From Pseudomonas japonica (GTDB lineage Bacteria; Pseudomonadota; Gammaproteobacteria; Pseudomonadales; Pseudomonadaceae), in NCBI RefSeq assembly GCF_900188455.1, contig NZ_FZOL01000024.1, positions 1 through 64,000 of the forward strand: a stretch of 64,000 nucleotides of DNA. The letters are read 5' to 3'. Position numbers and translations under genes: made by a program. Below, one piece after another: positions 52,685 through 62,425 of the stretch. The notes beneath the pieces were generated by a model. The model searched no databases. It was not told the DNA's origin and saw nothing but the letters and a program-made list of their open reading frames with translations. Position 1 is the stretch's first letter. Every line of letters begins with the position of its first letter.

Positions 52685-53958
52685 TGCGGGGTTTTATCCG
52701 TCGGGCCCTCGTTGAGGGCGAAGAGTTCCTGGGCCATGGCCAGCGCATCGACGCGGCCTTCGGCGGAGAGCTTTTTCAATTGCACGCTGGGTGCATGCAG
52801 CAGCTTGTTGGTCAGGCCCCGGGCCAGTTGCACCAGCACGTCCTCGGCGCTGGCGCCGTTGGCCAGCAGGCGCTGGGCCTTCTGCAGTTCTTCGTCGCGC
52901 ACGCGTTCGCTCTGCTGGCGGTAGGCCTTGAGTACATCCACCGCGGCCAGCTCGCGCAGGCGCGACATGAAATCCTCGGCGCCGACGGTGACCAGTTCCT
53001 CCGCGGCCTGGGCGGCACCCTGGCGGCTCTTGAGGTTTTCCGCGACGACATCGTGCAGGTCATCGACGGTATACAGGTAGACGTCGTCCAGTTCGCCGAC
53101 TTGCGGCTCGATGTCCCGCGGCACGGCGATGTCGACCATGAAGATCGGTTTGTGCCGGCGCAGCTTCAGCGCGCTTTCCACTGCGCCCTTGCCGAGGATC
53201 GGCAACTGGCTGGCAGTGGAACTGATGACGATGTCGCTGTTGACCAGCTCCTGCGGGATGTCCGCCAGCAGCACCGCGTGGGCGCCGAACTGTTCGGCCA
53301 GGGTGCTGGCGCGCTCCAGGGTGCGGTTGGCCACGACGATGCGGCGCACGCCCTGCTCATGCAGGTGGCGGGCGACCAGGGTGATGGTCTCGCCGGCGCC
53401 GATCAGCAGCGCCTGGCTGCGCCCCAGATCACTGAAGATCTGTTTGGCCAGGCTCACCGCGGCGAAGGCCACCGACACCGGGTTCTCGCCGATGGCGGTA
53501 TCGGTGCGCACCTGCTTGGCGGCGCTGAAGGTGGCCTGGAACAGGCGTCCGAGCAACGGGCCGATGGTCCCGGCCTCGCGCGCCACGGCATAGGCGGACT
53601 TCATCTGGCCGAGGATCTGCGGCTCGCCGAGCACCAGCGAATCGAGCCCGGAGGCGACCCGCATCATGTGCCGGACGGCGTCATGATCCTCATGGATATA
53701 GGCACTGGCACGCAGCTCGTCGATGCTCAACTGGTGATAGTCGGCCAGCCAGCGCAGCACGCTGTCCGCCGCCAGATGGTCCTGCTCGATGTACAGTTCA
53801 CTGCGGTTGCAGGTCGAAAGGATCGCGGCTTCGCGGCTGGCGGTCAGTCGGCAGAGCTGCTGCAAGGCTTCGACCAGCTGCTCGGGGGTAAACGCCACGC
53901 GCTCGCGTACGTCTACCGAGGCAGTCTTATGGTTGATACCGAGGGCAAGAAAGGCCAT
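52681..53958 (-). CDS. hemA: Glutamyl-tRNA reductase
   Basis: A 425-residue enzyme of the first committed haem step, reducing glutamyl-tRNA to glutamate semialdehyde. The catalytic cysteine is in STCNRSELY near residue 50, and the NADPH motif is IGAGETITLVARHL. It starts the minus-strand operon hemA-prfA-prmC-moeB-murI. It is divergent from the TPR lipoprotein gene. Confidence 0.96.
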   Translation of the reverse strand: MAFLALGINHKTASVDVRERVAFTPEQLVEALQQLCRLTASREAAILSTCNRSELYIEQDHLAADSVLRWLADYHQLSIDELRASAYIHEDHDAVRHMMRVASGLDSLVLGEPQILGQMKSAYAVAREAGTIGPLLGRLFQATFSAAKQVRTDTAIGENPVSVAFAAVSLAKQIFSDLGRSQALLIGAGETITLVARHLHEQGVRRIVVANRTLERASTLAEQFGAHAVLLADIPQELVNSDIVISSTASQLPILGKGAVESALKLRRHKPIFMVDIAVPRDIEPQVGELDDVYLYTVDDLHDVVAENLKSRQGAAQAAEELVTVGAEDFMSRLRELAAVDVLKAYRQQSERVRDEELQKAQRLLANGASAEDVLVQLARGLTNKLLHAPSVQLKKLSAEGRVDALAMAQELFALNEGPTDKTPQ

Positions 53959-54135
53959 TCAAGGTCGCTGATTGTGACGTGAAGCCGATAATTGTCCTAC
54001 TTCGCTGGATCGAGAACAACCACCGCTCGCGATTGTCTCTATAGACTGTATCCACAATCCCCATCGCGAGTGGGTTTGCCATGACGCTTGTGTCATGATG
54101 GCCCGACCGCAGGTTAGCCGCTCAAAATCCTCATT

Positions 54136-55869
54136 ATGAATAGATCTTCCGCGTTGCTTCTCGCTCTTGCCCTGCTCCAGGGCTGCCAGGTCCTGCCGGG
54201 CGCCGGGGAGGCCACGGCGCCCGCCGGGCAGCAGGCCGTGGCACCGGCAGCCGCGCCCGAGCCGACGGTCTATGGCTCGTTCAGCCAGGAAACCCTGTAC
54301 AGCCTGCTGGTCGCCGAGCTGGCCGGGCAGCGCAACCGCTTCGACATCGCCCTGGACAACTACATGGCCCAGGCCGAGAAGACCCAGGACGCGGCAATCT
54401 CCGAGCGCGCCTTCCGCATCGCCGAATACCTCGGCGCCGACCAGTCGGCGCTGGACACCTCGCTGCTGTGGGCGAAGAACGACCCGGAAAACATCGACGC
54501 CCAGCGCGCCGCGGCCATCCAGCTGGCCCGCGCCGGACGCTATGACGACTCCATGAGCTATATGGAAAAGGTCCTGCAGGGCCAGGGCGACACCCACTTC
54601 GACTTCCTCGCCCTGTCCGCCGCGGAAACCGACCAGGACACCCGCGACGGCCTGCAGAAAAGCTTCGACCGTCTGCTGCAGAAGTACCCCGACAACAGCC
54701 AGCTGGTGTTCGGCAAGGCCCTGCTGCTGCAACAGGACGGCAAGTCCGAGCAGGCCCTGGCGCTGCTCGAAGCCCATCCGCCGAAGGACGACAGCGAAAT
54801 CGCCCCGATCCTCCTGCGCGCACGTCTGCTGCAGAGCCTCGACCGCGGTTCCGAAGCCCTGCCGCTGCTGCGCAAGAGCATCGCGCGCAACCCCGACGAC
54901 AAGCGCCTGCGCCTGACCTACGCGCGCATGCTGGTGGAGCAGGACCGGGTCGACGACGCCAAGGTCGAGTTCGCCAGCCTGCTCCAGCAGTACCCGGACG
55001 ACGACGAACTGCGCTATTCCCTGGCCCTGGTCAGCCTCGAAGCCAAGGCCTGGGACGAGGCCGCCGGCTATCTGCGCGACCTGATCGAGCGCGACAGCCA
55101 TGTCGATGCCGCCCACCTCAACCTCGGCCGCATCCGCGAAGAACGCAACGACCTCGAAGGCGCCCTGGCCGAATACGCCCAGGTCGGCCCGGGCAACGAC
55201 TACCTGCCGGCGCAACTGCGCCAGGCCGATATCCTCATCGCCAACGGGCGCACCGACGAAGCCTTGCGCCGTCTCGACGAAGCCCGCGAAAGCCAGCCCG
55301 ACTACGCCATCCAGCTGTACCTGATCGAGGCCGAGACCCTCGGCAACAACCAGAAGGAAGAGCAGGCCCTGCGTGTCCTGGAAAAAGCCATCAAGCAGTA
55401 CCCGGACGACCTCAACCTGCTCTATACCCGGGCGATGCTCGCCGAGAAGCGCGACGATCTGTCGCAGATGGAAAAGGACCTGCGCAGCATCCTCGCCCGC
55501 GAGCCGGAAAACGCCATGGCTCTCAATGCCCTCGGCTACACCCTGGCCGACCGCACCACGCGCTACGGCGAAGCCAAGCAACTGATCGAGAAAGCCCACC
55601 TGCTCAGCCCGGAAGATCCCGCCGTGCTCGACAGCCTCGGCTGGGTCAACTATCGCCTGGGTAACCTCGACGAGGCCGAGCGCCTGCTGCGCCGTGCCCT
55701 GGAGCGCTTCCCCGATCACGAAGTCGCCGCGCACCTGGGCGAAGTGCTCTGGGCCAACGGCAAGCGCCGCGAGGCCCGCCAGGTCTGGGCCAAGGCCTTC
55801 GAAGCCCAACCCGACAGCCCCATCCTGCGCAAGACCGTCCTGCGCCTGACCGGATCCGAGACTCTCTAA
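54136..55869 (+). CDS. TPR-repeat lipoprotein (PA4667-like)
   Basis: A 577-residue tetratricopeptide protein. The N-terminus MNRSSALLLALALLQGCQ has a lipobox with Cys17, so it is probably membrane-anchored in the periplasm. The rest is helical repeats (for example LALNALGYTLAD, DSLGWVNYRLGNLDEAERLLRRAL). Its job is unknown; a role in outer-membrane assembly, next to lolB, is plausible. It begins the plus-strand block with lolB and ispE. Confidence 0.88.
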   Translation: MNRSSALLLALALLQGCQVLPGAGEATAPAGQQAVAPAAAPEPTVYGSFSQETLYSLLVAELAGQRNRFDIALDNYMAQAEKTQDAAISERAFRIAEYLGADQSALDTSLLWAKNDPENIDAQRAAAIQLARAGRYDDSMSYMEKVLQGQGDTHFDFLALSAAETDQDTRDGLQKSFDRLLQKYPDNSQLVFGKALLLQQDGKSEQALALLEAHPPKDDSEIAPILLRARLLQSLDRGSEALPLLRKSIARNPDDKRLRLTYARMLVEQDRVDDAKVEFASLLQQYPDDDELRYSLALVSLEAKAWDEAAGYLRDLIERDSHVDAAHLNLGRIREERNDLEGALAEYAQVGPGNDYLPAQLRQADILIANGRTDEALRRLDEARESQPDYAIQLYLIEAETLGNNQKEEQALRVLEKAIKQYPDDLNLLYTRAMLAEKRDDLSQMEKDLRSILAREPENAMALNALGYTLADRTTRYGEAKQLIEKAHLLSPEDPAVLDSLGWVNYRLGNLDEAERLLRRALERFPDHEVAAHLGEVLWANGKRREARQVWAKAFEAQPDSPILRKTVLRLTGSETL

Positions 55870-55873
55870 GCCT

Positions 55874-56491
55874 ATGTTCCTGCGCCACATCATCACCTTC
55901 AGCCTGATTGCCCTGCTCGCCGGTTGCGCCGGCTTCGGTTCCCGCGAAGCCGTCCAGGGCCAGGGCAGCCCGCAGTTGTGGAAGGCCCACAAGCAGCAGT
56001 TGAGCACCCTCGACGGCTGGCAGATCAACGGCAAGGTCGGCATCCGCGCGCCGAAGGACTCCGGCAGCGGCACGCTGTTCTGGCTGCAGCGCCAGGACTA
56101 CTACGACATCCGCCTGTCCGGCCCGCTGGGTCGCGGCGCCGCGCGCCTGACCGGACGTCCGGGCCAGGTGGTGCTGGAAGTCGCCAACCAGGGCCGCTTC
56201 GAGGCACCGACCCCGGAAACCCTGCTGGCCGAACAACTGGGCTGGGAACTGCCGGTGTCGCACCTGGTCTGGTGGGTCCGCGGCCTGCCGGCTCCGGACA
56301 GCAAGAGCCGCCTGACCCTCGACAGCGACAGTCGCCTGGCCAGCCTGGAACAGGATGGCTGGCAGGTGGAATACACCCGCTACACCGAGCAGAACGGCTA
56401 CTGGCTCCCGGAGCGAATCAAGATGCACGGCCAGGACCTGGACGTGACCGTGGTCCTCAAGGAATGGCAACCCCGCCAGCTGGGCCACTGA
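55874..56491 (+). CDS. lolB: Outer-membrane lipoprotein receptor LolB
   Basis: A 205-residue lipoprotein that receives lipoproteins from LolA and inserts them into the outer membrane. The lipobox is LLAGC with Cys18, and the family blocks GWQINGKVGIRAPKDSGSGTLFW and LPERIKM are present. It lies four bases after the TPR gene and two before ispE, forming an operon. Confidence 0.92.
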   Translation: MFLRHIITFSLIALLAGCAGFGSREAVQGQGSPQLWKAHKQQLSTLDGWQINGKVGIRAPKDSGSGTLFWLQRQDYYDIRLSGPLGRGAARLTGRPGQVVLEVANQGRFEAPTPETLLAEQLGWELPVSHLVWWVRGLPAPDSKSRLTLDSDSRLASLEQDGWQVEYTRYTEQNGYWLPERIKMHGQDLDVTVVLKEWQPRQLGH

Positions 56492-56492
56492 C

Positions 56493-57341
56493 ATGACCAG
56501 CAGACTGACCCTGCCGGCCCCGGCCAAGCTCAACCTGATGCTGCACATCCTCGGCCGCCGCGCCGACGGCTATCACGAGCTGCAGACCCTGTTCCAGTTC
56601 CTCGACCACGGCGACGAACTGAGCTTCGCCGCCCGCGAGGACGGTGAGATCCGCCTGGTCACCGAGATCCCCGGGGTGCCCCACGACAGCAACCTGATCG
56701 TCCGCGCCGCGCGCAAGCTGCAGCAACTGACCGGCACCACGCTGGGCGCCGACATCTGGCTGGACAAGGTACTGCCCATGGGCGGCGGCATCGGTGGCGG
56801 CAGCTCGGATGCCGCGACCACCCTGCTCGGCCTCGACCACCTGTGGAACACCCGCTGCGGCGAAGACCAACTGGCCGAACTGGGCCTGGGCCTGGGCGCC
56901 GACGTCCCGGTGTTCGTCCGCGGCCACGCCGCCTTCGCCGAAGGGGTCGGGGAAAAACTCACCCCGGTCGACCCGCACGAACCCTGGTACGTCGTGCTGG
57001 TTCCGCAAGTCTCTGTTAGTACGGCAGAAATTTTTTCGCATCCTTTGTTGACACGTAATTCAAAGCCCATTAAAGTGCGCCCCGTTCCCGAGGGAAACAG
57101 TCGAAATGACTGTCAAGCGGTAGTTGAGCAGAGTTACCCAGAAGTACGTAACTCATTGAATTTGTTAAACAAATTCACCAATGCAAGGCTCACCGGCACT
57201 GGAAGTTGTGTGTTTGGGGCCTTCCCAGACAAAGCCGAAGCTGATAGAGTTTTGGCCCTTCTTGCAGACTCCCAAACAGGGTTCGTGGCAAAGGGAAGCA
57301 ACGTTTCGATGTTGCATCGCAAGTTACGAAGTCTGCGCTAG
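56493..57341 (+). CDS. ispE: 4-diphosphocytidyl-2-C-methyl-D-erythritol kinase
   Basis: A 282-residue GHMP kinase of the non-mevalonate isoprenoid pathway. The N-terminus LPAPAKLNLMLHILGRRADGYHEL and the ATP motif PMGGGIGGGSSDAATTLL are clear. The first two thirds use the GC-rich codons of the neighbourhood. From about 57005 the gene turns AT-rich (AGAAATTTTTTCG, AATTTGTTAAAC) although the protein stays IspE-like. A sigma-70 promoter lies in this part, which offers a reason. Confidence 0.94.
   Translation: MTSRLTLPAPAKLNLMLHILGRRADGYHELQTLFQFLDHGDELSFAAREDGEIRLVTEIPGVPHDSNLIVRAARKLQQLTGTTLGADIWLDKVLPMGGGIGGGSSDAATTLLGLDHLWNTRCGEDQLAELGLGLGADVPVFVRGHAAFAEGVGEKLTPVDPHEPWYVVLVPQVSVSTAEIFSHPLLTRNSKPIKVRPVPEGNSRNDCQAVVEQSYPEVRNSLNLLNKFTNARLTGTGSCVFGAFPDKAEADRVLALLADSQTGFVAKGSNVSMLHRKLRSLR
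57048..57083 (+). promoter_or_regulatory. Sigma-70 promoter inside ispE for tRNA-Gln and prs
   Basis: TTGACA (57048-57053), 17-base gap, TAAAGT (57071-57076). The start would lie near 57083, and a GC-rich stretch (GCGCCCCG) precedes it, the type of discriminator typical of stable RNA promoters. The tRNA begins about 290 bases downstream. Confidence 0.78.
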
Positions 57342-57375
57342 GAATCGAGTACCAGGTACTCGCAGCAACAGATAC

Positions 57376-57450
57376 AGGGGCGTCGCCAAGCGGTAAGGCA
57401 GCAGGTTTTGATCCTGCCATGCGTTGGTTCGAATCCAGCCGCCCCTGCCA
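57376..57450 (+). tRNA. tRNA-Gln (anticodon TTG)
   Basis: A 75-base cloverleaf ending in encoded CCA. The acceptor stem is AGGGGCG with CGCCCCT. The anticodon stem is GCAGG with CCTGC around the loop TTTTGAT, with the TTG anticodon at 57408-57410. The T-arm GTTCGAATC is present. It sits between ispE and prs. Confidence 0.97.
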
Positions 57451-57498
57451 TTTTCCTTATACTCATCCAGGTATACCCTCAGCCTTCAGGTACTGCGC

Positions 57499-58440
57499 GT
57501 GTCCAAGATGATGGTCTTTACGGGGAACGCCAACCCCGATCTGGCTCGGCGCGTCGTGCGTCAGCTGCATATCCCACTGGGTGATGTTTCTGTCGGCAAG
57601 TTCTCCGACGGCGAAATCAGCACTGAGATTAATGAAAACGTCCGCGGTAAGGACGTCTTTATCATTCAGCCGACTTGCGCGCCAACCAACGATAATCTGA
57701 TGGAACTGGTAGTGATGGCCGATGCCTTCCGCCGCTCCTCAGCGTCCCGAATCACCGCCGTGATTCCTTATTTCGGATATGCCCGCCAGGACCGCCGTCC
57801 GCGTTCGGCGCGTGTTGCCATCAGCGCCAAAGTCGTCGCTGACATGCTCACCGTCGTGGGTATCGACCGTGTTCTCACCGTCGACCTGCACGCTGACCAG
57901 ATCCAGGGTTTCTTCGATATTCCGGTAGATAACATCTACGGCTCCCCCGTTCTGGTGGATGACATCGAAGACCAGCGTTTCGAAAACCTGATGATCGTCT
58001 CCCCGGACATCGGTGGTGTCGTGCGTGCACGTGCCGTCGCCAAGTCCCTGGGTGTCGACCTGGGTATCATCGACAAACGCCGCGAGAAGGCCAATCACTC
58101 CGAAGTGATGCACATCATCGGCGACGTCGAAGGACGTACCTGCATTCTCGTCGACGACATGGTCGATACCGCCGGCACCCTGTGCCACGCGGCCAAGGCC
58201 CTGAAAGAACACGGCGCGGCCAAGGTTTACGCCTACTGCACGCACCCTGTACTCTCCGGTCGCGCGATCGAGAACATCGAGAATTCCGTGCTCGACGAGC
58301 TGGTGGTGACCAACACCATCCCGCTGTCCGCCGCCGCACAAGCCTGTGACCGTATCCGCCAGCTGGATATCGCACCGGTCGTCGCCGAAGCGGTTCGCCG
58401 CATCAGCAACGAAGAATCGATCAGCGCGATGTTCCGCTGA
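57499..58440 (+). CDS. prs: Ribose-phosphate pyrophosphokinase
   Basis: A 313-residue enzyme making PRPP from ribose 5-phosphate and ATP. The binding motif is CILVDDMVDTAGTLCHAAKAL, and the flexible loop YFGYARQDRRPR is present. The start is GTG at 57499 (VSKMMVFTGNANPD), matching the known 313-residue length of the Pseudomonas protein as I recall. A longer reading would pass through the tRNA, so it is rejected. It provides PRPP for the salvage enzymes elsewhere in this window. Confidence 0.96.
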   Translation: MSKMMVFTGNANPDLARRVVRQLHIPLGDVSVGKFSDGEISTEINENVRGKDVFIIQPTCAPTNDNLMELVVMADAFRRSSASRITAVIPYFGYARQDRRPRSARVAISAKVVADMLTVVGIDRVLTVDLHADQIQGFFDIPVDNIYGSPVLVDDIEDQRFENLMIVSPDIGGVVRARAVAKSLGVDLGIIDKRREKANHSEVMHIIGDVEGRTCILVDDMVDTAGTLCHAAKALKEHGAAKVYAYCTHPVLSGRAIENIENSVLDELVVTNTIPLSAAAQACDRIRQLDIAPVVAEAVRRISNEESISAMFR

Positions 58441-58472
58441 GGCGCAAGCCCGGCGAACCTCCGTTGACGTAA

Positions 58473-58515
58473 AGCGCCCCGCCCCAACACCTGTTGTTGG
58501 GGCGGGGCTTTTTTG
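58473..58515 (+). terminator. Terminator after prs
   Basis: Arms GCCCCGCCCCAACA (58476-58489) and TGTTGGGGCGGGGC (58495-58508) with a five-base loop and a six-T tract. A classical intrinsic terminator. Confidence 0.93.
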
Positions 58516-58578
58516 CCCTCTCCGCTTCGGCATTGGTCGCAAATGCCACTCGGAGCTGGCTAATTTTGGAGATGCAAA

Positions 58579-59172
58579 ATGACTGATTTCATCCTGAACG
58601 CCCAAGTGCGTACTGACCTGGGGAAAGGTGCGAGCCGCCGCCTGCGTCACGCCGCCAGCATCCCTGCCGTTGTCTACGGTGGTGACAAAGCTGCTGAATC
58701 CGTAACCATCCTGGCCAAGGAAATCACCAAGCTGTTCGAAAACGAAGCTGCCTTCAGCCACGTTATCGAACTGAGCGTCGACGGCGCCAAGCAGAACGTC
58801 GTGGTCAAGGCCATGCAGCGTCACCCTTCGAAAGGCACCATCCTGCACGCTGACTTCGTTCGCGTCGTAGCTGGCCAGAAACTGACCGCCGTTGTTCCGG
58901 TTCACTTCGTCAACGAAGAAGCTCCGGTCAAGAAAGGCGGCGAGATCTCCCACACCCTGAACGAGATCGAAGTTTCCTGCGAAGCCAAGGACCTGCCTGA
59001 GTTCATCGAAGTCGACCTGGCCAACGCCGAAGTCGGCACCATCATCCACCTGTCGGACCTGAAAGCTCCGAAAGGCGTAGAGTTCGTCGCTCTGGCCCAC
59101 GGTGATGACAAGGCTGTTGCCAACGTTCACGCTCCGCGCGTTGCTCCAGAAGCAGAAGGCGCTGCCGAGTAA
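58579..59172 (+). CDS. rplY: 50S ribosomal protein L25/general stress protein Ctc
   Basis: A 197-residue ribosomal protein of the long L25 (Ctc) type, binding 5S rRNA. The N-terminal domain starts MTDFILNAQVRTDLGKGASRRLRHAASIPAV. The C-terminal TL5-like domain ends EAEGAAE. TTTTGGAG precedes the ATG. It is followed by pth and ychF. Confidence 0.95.
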   Translation: MTDFILNAQVRTDLGKGASRRLRHAASIPAVVYGGDKAAESVTILAKEITKLFENEAAFSHVIELSVDGAKQNVVVKAMQRHPSKGTILHADFVRVVAGQKLTAVVPVHFVNEEAPVKKGGEISHTLNEIEVSCEAKDLPEFIEVDLANAEVGTIIHLSDLKAPKGVEFVALAHGDDKAVANVHAPRVAPEAEGAAE

Positions 59173-59248
59173 TCTACTCGGTTCGCCGGTGTTGCCCGGG
59201 TGGCGGTGATCACGCCGCCACCCCCAACTCCAAGGAAGAGCCCCTGAC

Positions 59249-59833
59249 GTGACCGCCATCCAGTTGATCGTCGGCCTGGGAAATCCCGGCCCCGAATACG
59301 AACAGACCCGGCATAACGCAGGGGCTCTTTTCGTTGAACGCATCGCCAGCGCCCAGCGTGTCAACCTGACCGCTGACCGCAAGTATTTCGGCCTGACGGC
59401 AAAATTCAGCCATCAGGGCCATGACGTTCGTCTGCTGATCCCCACCACCTACATGAATCGCAGCGGCCAGTCCGTTGCCGCTCTGGCCAATTTCTTCCGA
59501 ATCGAGCCGGATGCCATCCTGGTGGCCCACGACGAACTCGACCTGCCTCCCGGCGTCGCCAAGCTCAAGAAAGGCGGCGGCCACGGCGGGCACAACGGCC
59601 TGCGCGACATCATCGCGCAGCTCGGCAACAAGAACGACTTTCACCGTCTGCGGCTTGGCATCGGCCACCCGGGTGACGCCAAGCTGGTGTCCAACTTCGT
59701 CCTCGGCAAGGCGCCGCGCGCCGAGCAGGACAAACTCGACGCCAGCATCGATTTTGCCCTCGGCGTGCTGCCGGACATCCTCGCCGGCGAATGGGCGCGT
59801 GCGATGAGAGAGCTGCACAGCCAGAAGGCCTGA
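59249..59833 (+). CDS. pth: Peptidyl-tRNA hydrolase
   Basis: A 194-residue enzyme recycling stalled peptidyl-tRNA. The start is GTG at 59249 (VTAIQLIVGLGNPGPEYEQTRHNAG), with the catalytic histidine in TRHNAG and the aspartate in VAHDELDLPPG. AAGGAAG precedes the start. It is 21 bases before ychF. Confidence 0.95.
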   Translation: MTAIQLIVGLGNPGPEYEQTRHNAGALFVERIASAQRVNLTADRKYFGLTAKFSHQGHDVRLLIPTTYMNRSGQSVAALANFFRIEPDAILVAHDELDLPPGVAKLKKGGGHGGHNGLRDIIAQLGNKNDFHRLRLGIGHPGDAKLVSNFVLGKAPRAEQDKLDASIDFALGVLPDILAGEWARAMRELHSQKA

Positions 59834-59854
59834 CTTCACGAAGAGGGATTCACC

Positions 59855-60955
<1,101 letters not shown>

Positions 60956-60970
60956 CCCGACTCCACCGCC

Positions 60971-61006
60971 ATGAAAAAGCCGCGCTCTTGCGCGGCTTTT
61001 TCATTT
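60971..61006. terminator. Terminator after ychF
   Basis: Arms ATGAAAAAGCCGCGC (60971-60985) and GCGCGGCTTTTTCAT (60990-61004), loop TCTT. It is the last clear element of the core block. Confidence 0.93.
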
Positions 61007-61103
61007 CCGCTGTCCGGATTGTTTTCCGCGCAACACCACCCCACGCGACACAACCTGTCGCCCTCCTGGCCGAAGATAGCCGAAAGACCAGGAGGAGCAT
61101 TCC

Positions 61104-61226
61104 ATGAAGAACGTATTGGCCGTCATCGGCCTGGCCGTGGTGCTGAAGAAAGGCTACGAGCTGTACTGCGAATACAGCGAGATGAAACGCGAGCTGGAAA
61201 CCCGCAAGCCGGCCACGCCGTCCTGA
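61104..61226 (+). CDS. 40-residue small protein with one hydrophobic helix
   Basis: MKNVLAVIGLAVVLKKGYEL opens a 40-residue protein; the remaining half is YCEYSEMKRELETRKPATPS. An N-terminal hydrophobic stretch (residues 3-14) is followed by a charged helix. GGAGGAG lies just before the ATG, so translation is plausible. Function unknown. An imperfect CCTCCTGG/CCAGGAGG repeat lies just upstream. Confidence 0.6.
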   Translation: MKNVLAVIGLAVVLKKGYELYCEYSEMKRELETRKPATPS

Positions 61227-61293
61227 GTTTGCCAGGCCTGTCGACATTGGTCGCAGGCCCGCGCACAAAAATAGCAAAGCGCCATTATTCTCG

Positions 61294-61337
61294 GTAGCAT
61301 CCGGGCTACGTGGCGCCAGGTATTCAACTCACTGGCG
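61294..61337. promoter_or_regulatory. Possible operator upstream of the WYL regulator
   Basis: Two inverted repeats lie close to the start: GTAGC-N6-GCTAC (61294-61309) and CGCCAG-N12-CTGGCG (61314-61337). They could be autoregulatory sites. No promoter boxes are convincing. Confidence 0.4.
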
Positions 61338-61358
61338 GTTAAAACAAGGTCGTCCTCC

Positions 61359-62396
61359 ATGTCACAAGCGAAGGATACGCTGCTCAGGCTATTTGCCTTG
61401 CTGCGCCTCATTCCCACCGAACCTCATCGCATCGCGACCACAACGCTGCTGGAAAAACTGCGCGAACGTGGCTTTTCCGTCACCCTGAGATCGATCCAGC
61501 GTGACCTCAATCGTCTGTCGATGCCCTTCTCGCTCGTCTGCGATGCCAGCGAGGCACCATTTCGCTGGAGCTTCACCCGCGATGCACCGCTGGACCTGGA
61601 GGACATGGACGCCCCCACCGCGCTGGCGCTTTTCCTCTCGGAAAACCACCTCAATACCCTGCTGCCACAGACCGTCCTCGATCAGTTCGGCCCGCAGTTT
61701 CGTCGCGCCCGCAATTTTCTCGGCGGTCTTGGCGGCAACGAGCTGGCAGGCTGGGCCAGGCGGGTGCGCACCCTGCCCTACGGCAAAACCCTGATCCCGG
61801 CGCCCGTCAGCGCGCAGACCTGGGCCGAGGTGTCCACCGGGCTGCTGGAACGCAAACTGCTCGACGTCGCCTACATGAGTCGCAGCAAAGGCGAGCTCAA
61901 GCGCCTGCGCATACACCCCGCCGGCATGGTGTCGCGCCATGCCGTCAGCTACCTGGTCGGCTCCGTCGACGGCTATGGCGACCTGCGCCAGTTCGCCCTG
62001 CACCGTATCGAGGAAGTGCGCGTGCTGGACCAACCCAGCCTGGAGCATCAGGACTTCGATGTGGACGCCTACATTTCCAGCGGCGCGTTCAGCCACCGTG
62101 AGGCCGAGGCCCAGGTCGAACTGATCGCCGACGTACGCCCGCAGATCGCGGTGCTGCTCAGTGAAACACCGCTGAGCCAGCAACAGACCTTGAGCGAGGG
62201 CGAGGAAGAAGGCTGGAAACGCCTGCACGCCACCGTGCCACTGGACCGGGAAACCCTCTGGTGGATCTTCGCCCTGAACGAAAACATTCGCCTGCACGCG
62301 CCAGCGGTGTGGGTGGACGAAATTCGCGGGCGCCTGAATTCGATGCAGGCGCTTTACCAGGACACGCCTGCCTCACCTCAAGCACAACCTGCCTGA
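61359..62396 (+). CDS. WYL-domain transcriptional regulator
   Basis: A 345-residue regulator. An N-terminal helix-turn-helix (RIATTTLLEKLRERGFSVTLRSIQRDL) is followed by the WYL domain (LLDVAYMSRSKGELKRLRIHPAGMVSRHAVSYLVGSVDGYGD) and a C-terminal WCX-like region. WYL proteins often control phage-defence operons by sensing nucleic acids or nucleotides. Thirty bases after its stop begins a gene of unknown function, so it probably regulates the genes to its right. Confidence 0.9.
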   Translation: MSQAKDTLLRLFALLRLIPTEPHRIATTTLLEKLRERGFSVTLRSIQRDLNRLSMPFSLVCDASEAPFRWSFTRDAPLDLEDMDAPTALALFLSENHLNTLLPQTVLDQFGPQFRRARNFLGGLGGNELAGWARRVRTLPYGKTLIPAPVSAQTWAEVSTGLLERKLLDVAYMSRSKGELKRLRIHPAGMVSRHAVSYLVGSVDGYGDLRQFALHRIEEVRVLDQPSLEHQDFDVDAYISSGAFSHREAEAQVELIADVRPQIAVLLSETPLSQQQTLSEGEEEGWKRLHATVPLDRETLWWIFALNENIRLHAPAVWVDEIRGRLNSMQALYQDTPASPQAQPA

Positions 62397-62425
62397 ACCC
62401 AACGAACCCCGAAAAGGATCTTGCC

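Noticed and set aside
57424..58440. Extended prs start at 57424
   Set aside because: It would read through the tRNA-Gln gene. The GTG at 57499 gives the known length and N-terminus.
60956..61358. tRNA attachment site after ychF marking an integrated island
   Set aside because: Some Pseudomonas have a tRNA gene here, but I can find no tRNA or attachment-like direct repeat in this stretch.
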